The notes below the pieces were generated by a model. The model was not told the origin of the DNA and did no database searches. It worked only from the letters and a program-made list of their open reading frames with translations. Below, one piece after another: positions 28,401 through 36,830 of a DNA stretch of 64,000 nucleotides. Origin of the DNA: Rhodanobacteraceae bacterium (GTDB lineage: Bacteria; Pseudomonadota; Gammaproteobacteria; Xanthomonadales; SZUA-5); contig JACKOW010000009.1 of assembly GCA_024234055.1 (NCBI GenBank), positions 62,001-126,000 on the forward strand. Direction: 5' to 3'. How positions within the stretch are numbered: position 1 is the stretch's first letter; every line of letters begins with the position of its first letter. A program made the translations under genes and the position numbers.

Positions 28401-28554
28401 ACAGCCGCCCCAAGTGAAGCGAGATTCGATCCGCCGCTTCCTCGGGATGAAGGGTGGAGGTCTCCGGTTCAAGCCGGGCATCGAGGTCACGAAGAGCCCT
28501 TTCGAGTTGACCGGTAACCAGCTGTTCGTAAAGTCCGCGTTCGAGTTTGCTCAT
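25462..28554 (-). CDS. PLD-like / superfamily 2 helicase / DUF3427 protein
   Basis: 1030 residues. The N-terminal ~300 residues contain a phospholipase-D-like half-site (TRLHAKAWLFHR then FIGSSNLTHSAQ). The helicase core has Walker A AAATGTGKTVMAAL, DExH box VVIIDEFHHAAAATY, GLTATPERSDG and motif VI QQLGRGLRRYPGKNQ. The C-terminus fits DUF3427. The PLD-nuclease plus SF2 helicase architecture is recurrent in defence-associated and restriction-like loci, where the PLD part may cleave nucleic acid. No methylase or partner gene is adjacent, so a stand-alone nuclease-helicase is likely. The remnant of a related gene lies upstream. Confidence 0.88.
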   Translation of the reverse strand: MSKLERGLYEQLVTGQLERALRDLDARLEPETSTLHPEEAADRISLHLGRLLRQAIASLESKHRPEQGALLARKIVELLLAMPGKGVDPGDAPVAPASVLRSLLRRLPDGTREALLPPVIPLLDTTLLTNAPGEPRVGVQLQSEIVSADRIDVLMAFVRRSGIRPLLAGLRRHTQDGRPLRLLTTTYTQSTELAALEALRDAGAEIRVSYDTSGTRLHAKAWLFHRASGFSTAFIGSSNLTHSAQVTGLEWNVRVSGARNPDVVDKFSAVFDSYWESTDFRPFDAKEYQDFTRLPERNGPQIYLSPVEIRPEPFQARLLDQIALSRKQGYHRNLLAAATGTGKTVMAALDYQRLRPQLPRSRLLFVAHRKEILDQSLATFRHALRDAAFGERWVDGARPTRFEHVFASIQSLSAVGYEDMAPDHFDVVIIDEFHHAAAATYTALLGHIRPIELLGLTATPERSDGLMILKWFDHRIAAELRLWDAIDQHRLCPFAYFGFHDGIDLRAVQWHRGSGYNVNELSNLVTGNHVWVRRVLKAIQDQVDNPGRMRALGFCVSIAHARFMAAEFTRHGLPSVAVWSDSDSRERADALSGLADGTTRVVFSVDLFNEGVDVPRVDTLLLLRPTDSPTLFLQQLGRGLRRYPGKNQCTVLDFVGHHRKEFRFDRRIGALLRGNRKALAEQVEQGFPFLPAGCHMSLDAVAEDIVLRSIRESLPSNWPQRVEELVRCALEQPDLTLLDFLEASGLALDDVYTGNRCWSDLREAASLETHARGAHEDALRRALGRMLHIDDRERIDGYRSLLRHPSPPSVFDADERTARVMSMLVVSLVDRAIAVASLQQGLDLLWQHPQVRAELVELLEVLARRVDHVHLPLQSHPAVPLQVHACYSRLEILAAFANGGTSRPLTWREGVRWLPDAQVDLFAFTLDKTSGHFSPTTRYRDFAISRDLIHWESQSSTRSDSDTGRRYRNHVRMGTTVLLFARLHADDRAFWFLGPATYVSHEGERPMAIKWRLQHPLPGDLYAQFAAAVA

Positions 28555-29184
28555 CTGACCAGGTTAGCTGAACCAGCGCGCCAACGGCGGGCAGGCTGTC
28601 CGTGGGAATGTAGGAGGCTGCGCACCGCCGGCTCACGTGGGTCGATAGCTTTGCCGCTGTCCTTGCCGTCCGGCATCGTCACCGCTCTAAGCGAAGGCGC
28701 ATGGACATTCAAGCGATTACAACCTACCTAAGGCAGATTGATTGAGCAGGATCATTAGCGCGGGCGCGCCCTATGGGGGGCGAAGCGACGATGGACACCC
28801 TGTTTTCGACCGCACCACGGAGCCGGGACACCCATCTCAAAAAATCCCCCAAGCGTTTCACGGCGGGTGACCGTCTCGAGCGGCCGCTCGCTGGATTTTG
28901 TTTGCGATCTGGCAGGAAAAGGATTGGCTTACCGCCGGTGTGGCTGGCCTTCATCAGGAAGCCGGTCGTGTCTTGCTTGACCGACAACCGTGACGGGTAT
29001 TCGGCGAGGCGCCAGTCGACCAGTTCCCGCACCAGCCCGCGGAAGGCCTTCGACGCGGGTGGCCACGAGGGCGGTCAGTGCCTCGGTTTGGACTGCATTG
29101 GGAACAGGGAGATCCGGGTTTGGGCTCGGGCGGTTCGCCCGCCGGCTCAGTCGATAGCGATGCCAAGGCCGGCCGTCGCCCAAG
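28555..29184 (-). pseudogene. Region with decayed coding fragments, minus strand
   Basis: No intact gene. On the minus strand a protein-like run NAVQTEALTALVATRVEG (about 29100-29050) appears to continue after a frameshift as RELVDWRLAEYPSRLSVKQ and ASHTGGKPILFLPDRKQN (about 29032-28890). It then degenerates. It lies directly after the HIT-PLD remnant and may be another part of that former gene. I do not recognise the family. Confidence 0.35.
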
Positions 29185-29869
29185 TTAGTCGGCCAGCCAT
29201 ACTTCATCCAGATCGCGGGTCGCCGGGTCTCGAAACAGTGTCTCGAAAGCCCCTCGAACCAGCGCGATACCCGCCGCATCGCGTCCTGACTCGATGCGAT
29301 AGTTCCACTCGATGCCATCGCCGAGCGCCGATGACGACAGGTTGGAGCTGCCAACGTAGGCGACGCCATCCACGTAGCTGCGGGTGAGCAGATAGGCTTT
29401 CGGATGAAAGCTGCGACCGGCCGTCACATAGACGCGAAGGTCCAGGCTAGCCGCGCCGTGGATCGTGCGCAGATCGATCAGGCGCTGCAGTGCGTCCGGA
29501 TCGGTGACTCCCAGATAGTCGCCGGTTAGCAGCCGCAAGGAACCGCCGCGGCGCAACAGATCGTCGAAGTGTGCCGCCGCGCCCGCGGATGATCGAGCAA
29601 ACGGCGTCGATGGCAGAAAACAGCTCGGCACGCTCGGTGTCGGCGGCGTCGAACCAGGTCGGCACATGCCGATACGGAACGATCAGCGCAAGGCCGTCGG
29701 TGACGGGAAACCCATCCCAAAGCGCATAGACATTGCGCGATCGCAGGAATACCCGTTGCGGCTCCGGGTTACAGAAAGGACACCAGCGCGGGTTGTCAAT
29801 CGCTGTGCTCGGGGTCATCGGCTGCATCGGGGGCTGATTCGAGGATACTCGCAGATCGGTAACGGACAT
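29185..29869 (-). pseudogene. Remnant of a HIT-domain plus PLD-like protein
   Basis: From ATG 29869 the first ~90 codons give a HIT-domain start (CPFCNPEPQRVFLRSRNVYA, LWDGFPVTDGLALIVPYRHV). The frame then shifts near 29590. The second frame gives a PLD-like segment (SLRLLTGDYLGVTDPDALQR, FHPKAYLLTRSYVDGVAYV, GSSNLSSSALGDGIEWNYRI) ending at a TAA. The HIT catalytic HxHxH half and the helicase are gone. The PLD part is clearly paralogous to the N-terminus of the adjacent helicase protein. Deletion plus frameshift indicates decay. Confidence 0.7.
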
Positions 29870-29988
29870 GCGGTTGCGGAACGTGGGTTTGCCTGCCGGG
29901 CAGCGGTAGATGCTGGCGCAGAAGCTCTCAAAGCATTTGACCAGGGCGATGCCTGGGTCGCTGGTCTGCAGGTGTGCGTTGGGTGCGC

Positions 29989-30452
29989 TCATTTGACGCT
30001 TCGTGCGCGCTGGAGGGCTCGGCCGCCGAACCAGAAGCTCATGACGGTGGCGAACAGGGCCTGGGTCTCGCCGTCCCAGATCACTTGTAGTGCGCTGGCG
30101 AAGGTCAGGTCCTCGGCTTGTGCCAGCGTGACAAGCGAGGTCAGCTTTACCACTGCGAACAGGCCGAAAAAGGCGTAGGTGATGACTGGCCGCACGCTGG
30201 ACTGCAGGCCTTCGACCCAACGCACACCGCTTTCGCGGTTGGCGTAGTTGTAGAGCTGTTCGGTCTCCTTGATATCGGCGCTGATGTTGAGCTCGTCCAC
30301 CTTTCGGGTGTGGCCGAGCTTCTGCATTTCGACCTGGCGATCGAAGGTGGCGCCAACTCATGTTTGCGGTCCTCTTTCTCGTGCTGCAGCTTGAGGATTT
30401 CTGGAAAGGCGCTGGCGACGAAGCCGAGCAGACTGCCTAGCAGGGTCATCAT
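29989..30452 (-). pseudogene. Phage holin-like three-helix membrane protein, frameshifted
   Basis: The start MTLLGSLLGFVASAFPEILK then LQHEKEDRKHEL is in one frame. After a one-base loss near 30347 the protein resumes as EMQKLGHTRKVDELNISADI, then VRPVITYAFFGLFAVVKL and ALFATVMSFWFGGRALQRA. The amphipathic coiled coil followed by two or three hydrophobic segments resembles small phage holin-like proteins. Could be a sequencing error rather than true decay. Confidence 0.6.
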
Positions 30453-30454
30453 GA

Positions 30455-30742
30455 TCAGCGCCCTCCGAACAGCTTGAAGTGGATGGCGGCACTGGTCGCC
30501 AGCGCGATCACCAGCGCGGTGGTCAGTATCTTGATGACCGTCTGCCAGGTGGTGTGTTCGGCGGCGTTGTGCGCATCGAGCAAACCACGCAGCGCGCGGA
30601 TATCGCGGGCAGCGTCATCGCCTTCGAGGCCGACGTCGGCGAGCCCTCTGCGGGCGCCGAGTTCGACGGCGTGCTCGAGCATCTCCTGAAACTCGTGGAT
30701 CGGCATGGACACCATGCCGCCTTCGATCACGGGGGTGACCAT
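30455..30742 (-). CDS. DUF6127-like phage-associated small membrane protein
   Basis: 95 residues with an AAAGGAG ribosome-binding site. The N-terminal MPIHEFQEMLEHAVELGARR and the following helix end in a single C-terminal membrane segment (ILTTALVIALATSAAIHFKL). Proteins of this shape occur next to holin-like genes in prophages. It is 2 bp upstream of the holin-like gene on the same strand, forming a probable lysis-type pair. Confidence 0.65.
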   Translation of the reverse strand: MVTPVIEGGMVSMPIHEFQEMLEHAVELGARRGLADVGLEGDDAARDIRALRGLLDAHNAAEHTTWQTVIKILTTALVIALATSAAIHFKLFGGR

Positions 30743-30765
30743 GGCTTGTCTCCTTTGGCGGAAAT

Positions 30766-30790
30766 GAAAAAAGCCCGCGGTCAGCGGGCT
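30766..30790 (-). terminator. Rho-independent terminator
   Basis: Read on the minus strand, AGCCCGC-TGACC-GCGGGCT is a perfect 7-bp stem with a 5-nt loop, followed by TTTTT. It lies between the upstream phage-like gene (ending at 30838) and the DUF6127-like gene (starting at 30742). Confidence 0.85.
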
Positions 30791-30837
30791 GTGGGTGGGC
30801 CTTGCGGCCCGATGTGATGTGGTGCGGTTCGAAGCGA

Positions 30838-31062
30838 TCAGATCTCGATATCAATCTGAGGCAGTTCGGGTGCTTCGCCCTCGATGCGGCCGTCGCGGAC
30901 GAAGACGCGCGCGCCATCGGCGGCGGTGCCAGCGACGCGCAGCAGGCCGCCGTCGAGCAGTTGGACGCTGACGGTGTGGTCGGCGTGCGTGGTCACGACA
31001 GTACCGATCAGCGTGGTGCTGGTAGGTAGCAGGTCCTGGAATTGGCGCCAGAGGTTGGGCAT
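30838..31062 (-). CDS. Small phage-like structural protein
   Basis: 74 residues from ATG 31062 (WRQFQDLLPTSTTLIGTVVT, then DHTVSVQLLDGGLLRVAGTA, ending IEGEAPELPQIDIEI). It appears beta-rich, and comparable small proteins occur in the tail/baseplate region of prophages. A terminator follows after 48 bp. Assignment rests on context with the neighbouring phage-like frames. Confidence 0.55.
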   Translation of the reverse strand: MPNLWRQFQDLLPTSTTLIGTVVTTHADHTVSVQLLDGGLLRVAGTAADGARVFVRDGRIEGEAPELPQIDIEI

Positions 31063-31240
31063 GGGGTTGCTTTGAATCCTGGTTGTGGGGTTTCGCTCCG
31101 AACGTGACTCGCGGCCGCCGGCGCGAACAAGTGCAAGGCTCACCGGGAGTCGACGCGCGCCGGAGCCGCGCTACTTCACACCCGACGCGTGCGGGAGCCG
31201 CGCTACGTATTGCCCGGCGTCTTTGACGGGCCCGAATTGC

Positions 31241-31495
31241 TCAATGCCGCTCGACCTCGATGGTCTGACGGACGATCAGGCTCTGGCTCCAACTGGCGGA
31301 CACCGTGGTGCCGCGTACGAGGCCGCGCCAGCTTTGGCCGTTTTCGCCTACGGCGATGAGGCGGTCGCGATCGGGTAGGCCGATGCTGGGCAGCATGGGT
31401 AGTTCGAGGGTCACCAGCGCTTGCCGGCCTACGTCTGCCAGCACCGCTCGGCCGGGTTCACGGGCGGCGTCGGCGTGGGTGATCAGCGGATTCAC
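31241..31495 (-). CDS. Phage tail-module protein
   Basis: 84 residues from a GTG at 31495 that overlaps the stop of the upstream fragment (GTGA). The segment LPSIGLPDRDRLIAVGENG, then SWRGLVRGTTVSAS and VRQTIEVERH resembles small beta-rich proteins found before the baseplate genes of phages. Not recognised more precisely. The gap 31063-31240 holds two copies of GGGAGCCGCGCTAC-like repeats. Confidence 0.55.
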   Translation of the reverse strand: MNPLITHADAAREPGRAVLADVGRQALVTLELPMLPSIGLPDRDRLIAVGENGQSWRGLVRGTTVSASWSQSLIVRQTIEVERH

Positions 31496-31605
31496 GGGGC
31501 TACTTCGCCGAAGCCGACGTGGTCGAGCTGGGCGATGACCTGGACGTGCAGGGACATCCGCTCCGGACCGACCAGGTCCTTGGCCGGCCCGCCCGAACTC
31601 GCCTG
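31492..31605 (-). pseudogene. 3' fragment of a phage gene
   Basis: In frame with the TGA at 31492-31494 the minus strand reads SGGPAKDLVGPERMSLHVQV then IAQLDHVGFGEVAP. The upstream portion is replaced by interspersed repeat sequence at about 31605. The GTGA overlap with the next gene shows it was part of the same operon. Confidence 0.5.
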
Positions 31606-32213
31606 CTACGCGTAGCCTGGTGTGCCGCGCAGAGGCTCACCGGGGCTGGTCGCATCACCGCCAGCAGAGCGCTGCGCGCACTTCGGGCTACCAGAGCCGG
31701 GCTGTGCCGGAATAGGAATGCCTTGCGAGATGCTGGCCGCATCGCCGAGACTGGCGGCCGTCAAACGAGGACGCCATGGAAGATCTTCTGGAGGTTTGGC
31801 AGCGGCTGACTGAAGCTGGACGGGATCGTCCGGACATGACGCAGCCAGAGCAGGGCGCGACGGATGCATCCATAGCGAGCCACCTGTATCGGCCTGAAAC
31901 TGCCCATGGGCCACGAACCCCCCGGCGTCATTGCGAGCCACCTGTATCGGCCCGACACTGCGCACGGGCCATGAACCACAAACCCGCCTGTAGGAGCGAC
32001 CTCGCGTCGCGACCGGCAAGCCGCAGGTCCGCCGCAGCGGTCGCGCCGCAAGGGCGCTCCTACAGGTGGACAAAGAAAATCAACGACTTGCGATATGGGT
32101 TCATGGAGAGCGTAGCGAAGCAATCCAGGGGCGTGCGGCGGTACCCTGGATTGCTTCGTCGCTGCGCTCCTCGCAATGACGCAACAACAACTTACGATAT
32201 GGGTTCATGGAGA
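31606..32213. repeat. Mosaic interspersed repeat cluster
   Basis: No gene is supported. In order: the 'gtgccgcgcag.ggctcaccgggg ... cacttcgggcta' module (31620-31697) and two 'ccacctgtatcgg ... gggccatgaacc' units (31880-31921, 31939-31977). Next comes a 'gtaggagcgacctcgcgtcgcgacc ... gcaagggcgctcctac' hairpin (31981-32063), and finally a 'ggttcatggagagcg ... ctcctcgcaatgac' module (32095-32181) with a partial second copy. The same units recur elsewhere in the window. Confidence 0.75.
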
Positions 32214-32259
32214 GCGCTGAGCGACGCCTCAAGCGTCCATTGCCGGTTCGCTAGTCGCC

Positions 32260-32529
32260 ATGCTGCGACGTTCTCGCGCCTGGCTCTGGCGCGATCCGGA
32301 CTACGACGCGGTCGTTTTCCTGCCCCCCGACGAGATCGTCCGTGAGACGAAACGGCCTGCGGACCCCGCAGCCCGCATCGATGTGGACCTGTCCGAGTCG
32401 ACGGGCGTCAAGGCGCTGTACTACTCACCGCTGCGCACCACCTTCGCGTACTCGGACTATTTCCGATCTCAAATTGACGAGGATCCGGCGCAACAAAGTT
32501 CCATAACCCACGGCGTTGTTCAACGATAA
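32260..32529 (+). CDS. Hypothetical short protein
   Basis: 89 residues starting MLRRSRAWLWRDPDYDAVVF then LPPDEIVRETKRPADPAARI. The first two thirds look like real coding sequence, while the end (QQSSITHGVVQR) does not, so it may be a truncated gene. I do not recognise the family. It sits between a repeat cluster and a convergent gene. Confidence 0.35.
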   Translation: MLRRSRAWLWRDPDYDAVVFLPPDEIVRETKRPADPAARIDVDLSESTGVKALYYSPLRTTFAYSDYFRSQIDEDPAQQSSITHGVVQR

Positions 32530-32582
32530 CCGGTCTGTCCAACAAGCTCCCTGGACCCGCTGCACGGGTGCTGATGTCCTGC

Positions 32583-34262
32583 TCAGCATCCACAGCCATA
32601 GCTGAAACTGTCATTGCCCAGAATCTTCCAGCGGCCGTTGATGTTCGCGAGCACCAGCCGGTACCAGGCGTCGTCGGTGGTGGTTTCCCCGTCCATATGC
32701 CCGGGGCCATGGCCGGTGCCTTCCCAGACCAGGATGTCGGGGTGCCCGTCGTGGTCGAAGTCGAAGGCGAACTCGCTGCCGTGGACGAAACCGGTGGCTG
32801 CGCGATCCATGGGGTATTGGCGCAGGCTGACCAGGGCCCGGTCGTGCGGAAGCGCTGTCGGCACGATGAATTCATACAGGCTGCCAGGCCGGCGCGGTGC
32901 GGAGCTGCGGGCTTGTTCGCTGAATTCGGCATCACCGAAATAGGCCCAGATCTCCGCGTCGGACGCGCCGAAGCGGAATCCCAGCTCCCAGCCGTTGCAC
33001 ATGGGCTCCTCGGTGTCGCGCCACAGCGTCTCGCTGCTGCGGGCATGCGTTGCTTCGCTGTCCAGATGCCCATCGCGATACAGACGCACCCGTTGCACCG
33101 GGCGAACCAGTACCTGGGTGCGACTCAGCATGTCGTACAGACCCGGTGTGGCGTAGTTCTCGTCAGCGGCTGGAGCAGGCCGCGGCTTGGTGAGCCAGCG
33201 ATGGATGATGCCGAAACGGCCACTGAGGGCCTGCGCTGTGTCTGGCGGCGCTACTTCCTGCTCGCTCCTGAGCCAGGAGGGCACGGCGGCCGGGAAATCC
33301 AGTGCCTCGACCAGACCGTATATCGGGCCCTTGCCGCTGCCGTGCAGGTCATCGAAGGTTTCTCCCCAGAGTCCTAGCCAGGAAGGCCAGTTGGACATCA
33401 GGATCTCTCGCCGCAGTCGGTCAAACTCCGTCGGCGCCTCCGATTCGGTGGTGGTTTCCGGCGTCTGCGATTGGCGCCCTGCGGCGATGAGCACTTTCAT
33501 CTCAGCCCAGTCCGGTAGCGCCGGCGGCGCCGGGGCGAACAGTCCCTTGGCCAGTTCCGCCTTCATCTGCTCAAGGTCTTCGTCGCGCGGCCAGCGTTCA
33601 CCGACCGGAGCCTCGCGATGCCGATCGGCCAGCGCCTGGGCGTGGACTTCCAGCCGCTCCCAGCTGGGTCGTATCCAGAAGGCGCGAACCGGATCGAAGC
33701 GCGGGTTGGGCTGGCCATTCCCCTGGAATCGGCTTAGCAGGGCGTTCTCGTCCTCGGGGCTGTTGGCGAGATAACGACAAGCCACGTATCCGTGCCCGAA
33801 CCGCTCCGAGAGGACCTCGCAGTAGTCGCCGGAGCTGTCGTCCGACAGCAGTTGCACCGGCGCATTGAAGCCGAGGCGGCCCAGCACGGTCGCATCGGCG
33901 CGTGCCTTGCTGCGCAGTAGCAGATTGGCCGTGTTGACCCAGCGGGTATTGGCGTTGATGGTAACTGCCGCAGCGGGTGCCGATGCCAGCGGCTTCGGGT
34001 CCAGAGTTTCACAGCGGACGTAGCCGAAAAGGCCGGTGCTCTCGATCAGGCAGTAGTCCGAGTCGGGCATCCGCCACCTGAATGCCACCTCGGAACCGCG
34101 CAACAGTGCCGTCGTCGGCAAGGCCTGCGCGTCGGGGTTGGGCAACAGGCCGGTGTCAGCCTTGATCCAACGCTGGGCAGGTGCGGCCAGTGCAGCTCCC
34201 CCGATGGACAGCATCAGCAGGGCCATCATCGAGAGGCAGCGCCTGGGTGCGGGTACGGGCAT
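32583..34262 (-). CDS. Exported protein with bacterial SH3 domain
   Basis: 559 residues from ATG 34262, which places a signal peptide first (SMMALLMLSIGGAALAAPA). Residues ~95-170 resemble a bacterial SH3 domain (WVNTANLLLRSKARADATVL, then GRLGFNAPVQLLSDDSSGDY), often used to bind cell wall. A C-terminal module contains FDFDHDGHPDILVWEGTG and INGRWKILGNDSFSYGCGC, reminiscent of calcium-binding FG-GAP-like repeats in VCBS proteins. The middle is unrecognised. Probably periplasmic. Divergent from the sodium-channel gene. Confidence 0.65.
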   Translation of the reverse strand: MPVPAPRRCLSMMALLMLSIGGAALAAPAQRWIKADTGLLPNPDAQALPTTALLRGSEVAFRWRMPDSDYCLIESTGLFGYVRCETLDPKPLASAPAAAVTINANTRWVNTANLLLRSKARADATVLGRLGFNAPVQLLSDDSSGDYCEVLSERFGHGYVACRYLANSPEDENALLSRFQGNGQPNPRFDPVRAFWIRPSWERLEVHAQALADRHREAPVGERWPRDEDLEQMKAELAKGLFAPAPPALPDWAEMKVLIAAGRQSQTPETTTESEAPTEFDRLRREILMSNWPSWLGLWGETFDDLHGSGKGPIYGLVEALDFPAAVPSWLRSEQEVAPPDTAQALSGRFGIIHRWLTKPRPAPAADENYATPGLYDMLSRTQVLVRPVQRVRLYRDGHLDSEATHARSSETLWRDTEEPMCNGWELGFRFGASDAEIWAYFGDAEFSEQARSSAPRRPGSLYEFIVPTALPHDRALVSLRQYPMDRAATGFVHGSEFAFDFDHDGHPDILVWEGTGHGPGHMDGETTTDDAWYRLVLANINGRWKILGNDSFSYGCGC

Positions 34263-34466
34263 GAGGGGCTCCAGATTGGCTGACGTCACCAGCTTGGCCC
34301 GCGCTCCGGGCAACCGGAAGGCGCAGCGCGGGCAGAATCTTGAAATGTGCGGGCGCCAGCCGATGCTGCGGTCGGCCGCAGCGCGCGGAGCGACATTGAG
34401 CCGCTTGTTGTCTCCAGGCAAAACAACGAAGAATGCGCGACCCCAATCGCGAAACCCAAGCCCGTC

Positions 34467-35318
34467 ATGCTGCCGTCTGTACCCCCAGCTCCGATGCGTG
34501 ATCGCCTACGCGCCTTCATCAACCACCCGCGCGTGCAGGCGCTGATCATTGTCCTGATTCTGGTCAATGCCGTGCTGCTGGGGCTGGAAACCTCGCCGGC
34601 GGTGATGGCGGCGGCAGGGCAGGGCATCCTGCTGGTGGATCGCGCCATTCTGGCGGTGTTTGTCGTGGAGATCCTGATCCGCCTGTGGGTGTACCGCGCT
34701 GCCTTCTGGCGTGATCCGTGGAGCATCTTCGATTTTCTCGTGGTGGGCATTGCCCTGGTGCCGGCGTCTGGCCCCTTCGCGGTGCTGCGCGCGCTGCGGG
34801 TGCTGCGGGTGATGCGGCTGCTGACCATCGTGCCCTCGATGCGACGGGTGGTCGGTGCGCTGCTTGCCGCCATCCCGGGTCTGGGGTCAATCGTGCTGAT
34901 GCTGGCGGTGATCTATTACGTCTTCGCCGTGATCGCGACCAATCTGTTCGCTGCCCAGTATCCGGACTGGTTTGGACATATCGGTCGTTCGCTGTACACG
35001 CTGTTCCAGATCATGACCCTGGAAAGCTGGTCGATGGGCATCTCCCGGCCGGTGATGGAGAGCTTTCCCTATGCCTGGGCCTTCTTCGTGCCCTTCATCC
35101 TGATCGCCACCTTCACCATGCTCAATCTGTTCATTGCCATCATCGTCAATGCCATGCAGAGCTATACCGAAACCGAGCACGAAGCGCTGGTCGAGGTGGT
35201 GGAGCAGGCCCGCGATCACATCGAGATGGACCTGCACGAGGAGGTGCGCTCGATGCGTGCCGAGATTCGCGAACTGAAGGCGCTGCTGATCGAGCGTCGG
35301 GGCGATGCCGGGAGCTGA
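34467..35318 (+). CDS. Bacterial voltage-gated sodium channel (NavBac type)
   Basis: 283 residues from ATG 34467 (ATG 34494 is an alternative). Six membrane segments follow the ion_trans pattern. S4 carries regularly spaced arginines (VLRALRVLRVMRLLTIVPSM). The pore loop holds the selectivity filter TLESWSM (about 184-190), identical to that of NavAb. After S6 (FTMLNLFIAIIVNAM) comes a C-terminal coiled coil (EEVRSMRAEIRELKALLIER), as in tetrameric bacterial channels. It conducts Na+ across the inner membrane and may serve motility, pH or osmotic responses in other species. Confidence 0.92.
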   Translation: MLPSVPPAPMRDRLRAFINHPRVQALIIVLILVNAVLLGLETSPAVMAAAGQGILLVDRAILAVFVVEILIRLWVYRAAFWRDPWSIFDFLVVGIALVPASGPFAVLRALRVLRVMRLLTIVPSMRRVVGALLAAIPGLGSIVLMLAVIYYVFAVIATNLFAAQYPDWFGHIGRSLYTLFQIMTLESWSMGISRPVMESFPYAWAFFVPFILIATFTMLNLFIAIIVNAMQSYTETEHEALVEVVEQARDHIEMDLHEEVRSMRAEIRELKALLIERRGDAGS

Positions 35319-35562
35319 GACGGCGGCGCGGGTCTTGCGGTAGATCCTCTCCATGAACCGCATTCCAGCGTCGGGCACCGGGGCTTTCGGGTCGCTGTTG
35401 TGGAGGGCGCCGCGCTGCGGCGCCGCTTTGCGCTGAGCGGAGATCAAGGGCGGTTGTCGCCTCGTGAATCCGAGGCGGCGGCCAGCTTTGACTCTCATCA
35501 AGCTCCGCGCCTGAATTCGGGTGCCCAATGGAGGATTGTTCCGATCAGTCCGAAGGTGTTCC

Positions 35563-36669
35563 ATGTCCGAATCCAGACGTGAGCGCGAAAGCGGCAGCGT
35601 GACGGCCCTGAAAACGAATGCTGCATCTCCCAGGCCGGCTTCCCAGGGCGATGTGCCTCCCCGGTTGAGTGCGAAAGCCATTCTTGATTTCGAGACCGAT
35701 GCGGGGGCGGTCGCGGCGCTGGAAAACGAGATCGCCACCATCAAGTCCTTGCTGGATGGCAAATCGCCTGACGATCGTCGGCGCCTGCTTGAGCACCTGC
35801 TGGAACGCGAAGGTGCGGCGCCCGAGACCAAGGATCCTGCGGTGCTGGACATGGAGCTGGCGCCGGGCTGGCGTGATGGCGCCTATCCTTACAAGAATCT
35901 GATGAGCCGCAAGGCCTACGAGAAGCAGAAGTATCTGCTGCAGACCGAGCTGCTGAAACTGCAGGCCTGGGTGAGGGAAACCGGTCAACGGGTGATGATC
36001 CTGTTCGAGGGCCGCGATGCCGCCGGCAAGGGAGGCACGATCAAGCGCTTCATGGAGCACCTGAACCCGCGCGGCGCGCATGTCGTCGCGCTGGAAAAGC
36101 CGAGCGAGGTCGAGCGCGGGCAGTGGTACTTCCAGCGCTATGTGCAGCATCTGCCCACGCGGGGCGAGATCGTGCTGTTCGACCGCAGTTGGTACAACCG
36201 CGCCGGCGTGGAGCGGGTCATGGGATTCTGCACCGACGCCGAGTATCAGGAGTTCATGCGTCAGGCGCCCGAATTCGAGCGCAACCTGGTGCGCAGCGGG
36301 ATTCATCTGATCAAGTTCTGGTTTTCGGTCAGTCGCGAGGAGCAGAAGCGGCGCTTCAAGGAGCGCAAGGTACATCCGCTCAAGCAATGGAAGCTGTCGC
36401 CGGTTGACCTGGCCTCCCTCGACAAATGGCAAGACTACACACGCGCCAAGGAGGCCATGTTCCTCAACACCGACACCGCTGACGCGCCGTGGACCGTGAT
36501 CAAGTCCAACGACAAGAAGCGCGCCCGACTGAACGCCATGCGCTATGTGCTGCACAAGCTGCCCTATGCCAACAAGAGTCTGGAGACCATTGGCAAGGTG
36601 GATCCGATGCTGGTGGGCAGGGCGCATGTGGTCTATGAACGCGGCGAGCACGAGTTTGCTCTGCTCTGA
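35563..36669 (+). CDS. ppk2: Polyphosphate kinase 2
   Basis: 368 residues from ATG 35563 with a GAAGG site. The PPK2 core has Walker A FEGRDAAGKGGTIKRF (about 148-163), the lid EKPSEVERGQWYFQRYVQHL and Walker B LFDRSWYNRAGVERVMGF. An N-terminal ~75-residue extension is less conserved. PPK2 enzymes use polyphosphate to phosphorylate nucleoside mono- or diphosphates. From one sequence the class (NDP versus NMP) cannot be fixed, but the single-domain length and motif spacing suit class I. Confidence 0.9.
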   Translation: MSESRRERESGSVTALKTNAASPRPASQGDVPPRLSAKAILDFETDAGAVAALENEIATIKSLLDGKSPDDRRRLLEHLLEREGAAPETKDPAVLDMELAPGWRDGAYPYKNLMSRKAYEKQKYLLQTELLKLQAWVRETGQRVMILFEGRDAAGKGGTIKRFMEHLNPRGAHVVALEKPSEVERGQWYFQRYVQHLPTRGEIVLFDRSWYNRAGVERVMGFCTDAEYQEFMRQAPEFERNLVRSGIHLIKFWFSVSREEQKRRFKERKVHPLKQWKLSPVDLASLDKWQDYTRAKEAMFLNTDTADAPWTVIKSNDKKRARLNAMRYVLHKLPYANKSLETIGKVDPMLVGRAHVVYERGEHEFALL

Positions 36670-36830
36670 TGCAGGGAAGCCAACCCGGCCAGTCTGCTGG
36701 TCAAGCATCGTAGAAGGCCGGCCGGGCTTTCCAGATTGAACACTTTCGGGACGCTATGCTCCACGCCTTCGCGCAGCCATCGCGCCTTTGCTGACGGCCT
36801 GAGCGCTCCATTGCCATTGCAGGCCCTCCA

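Noticed and set aside
35545..36708. Antisense 387-codon frame opposite ppk2
   Set aside because: The sense frame is an unambiguous PPK2 with Walker motifs. The antisense frame has no domain.
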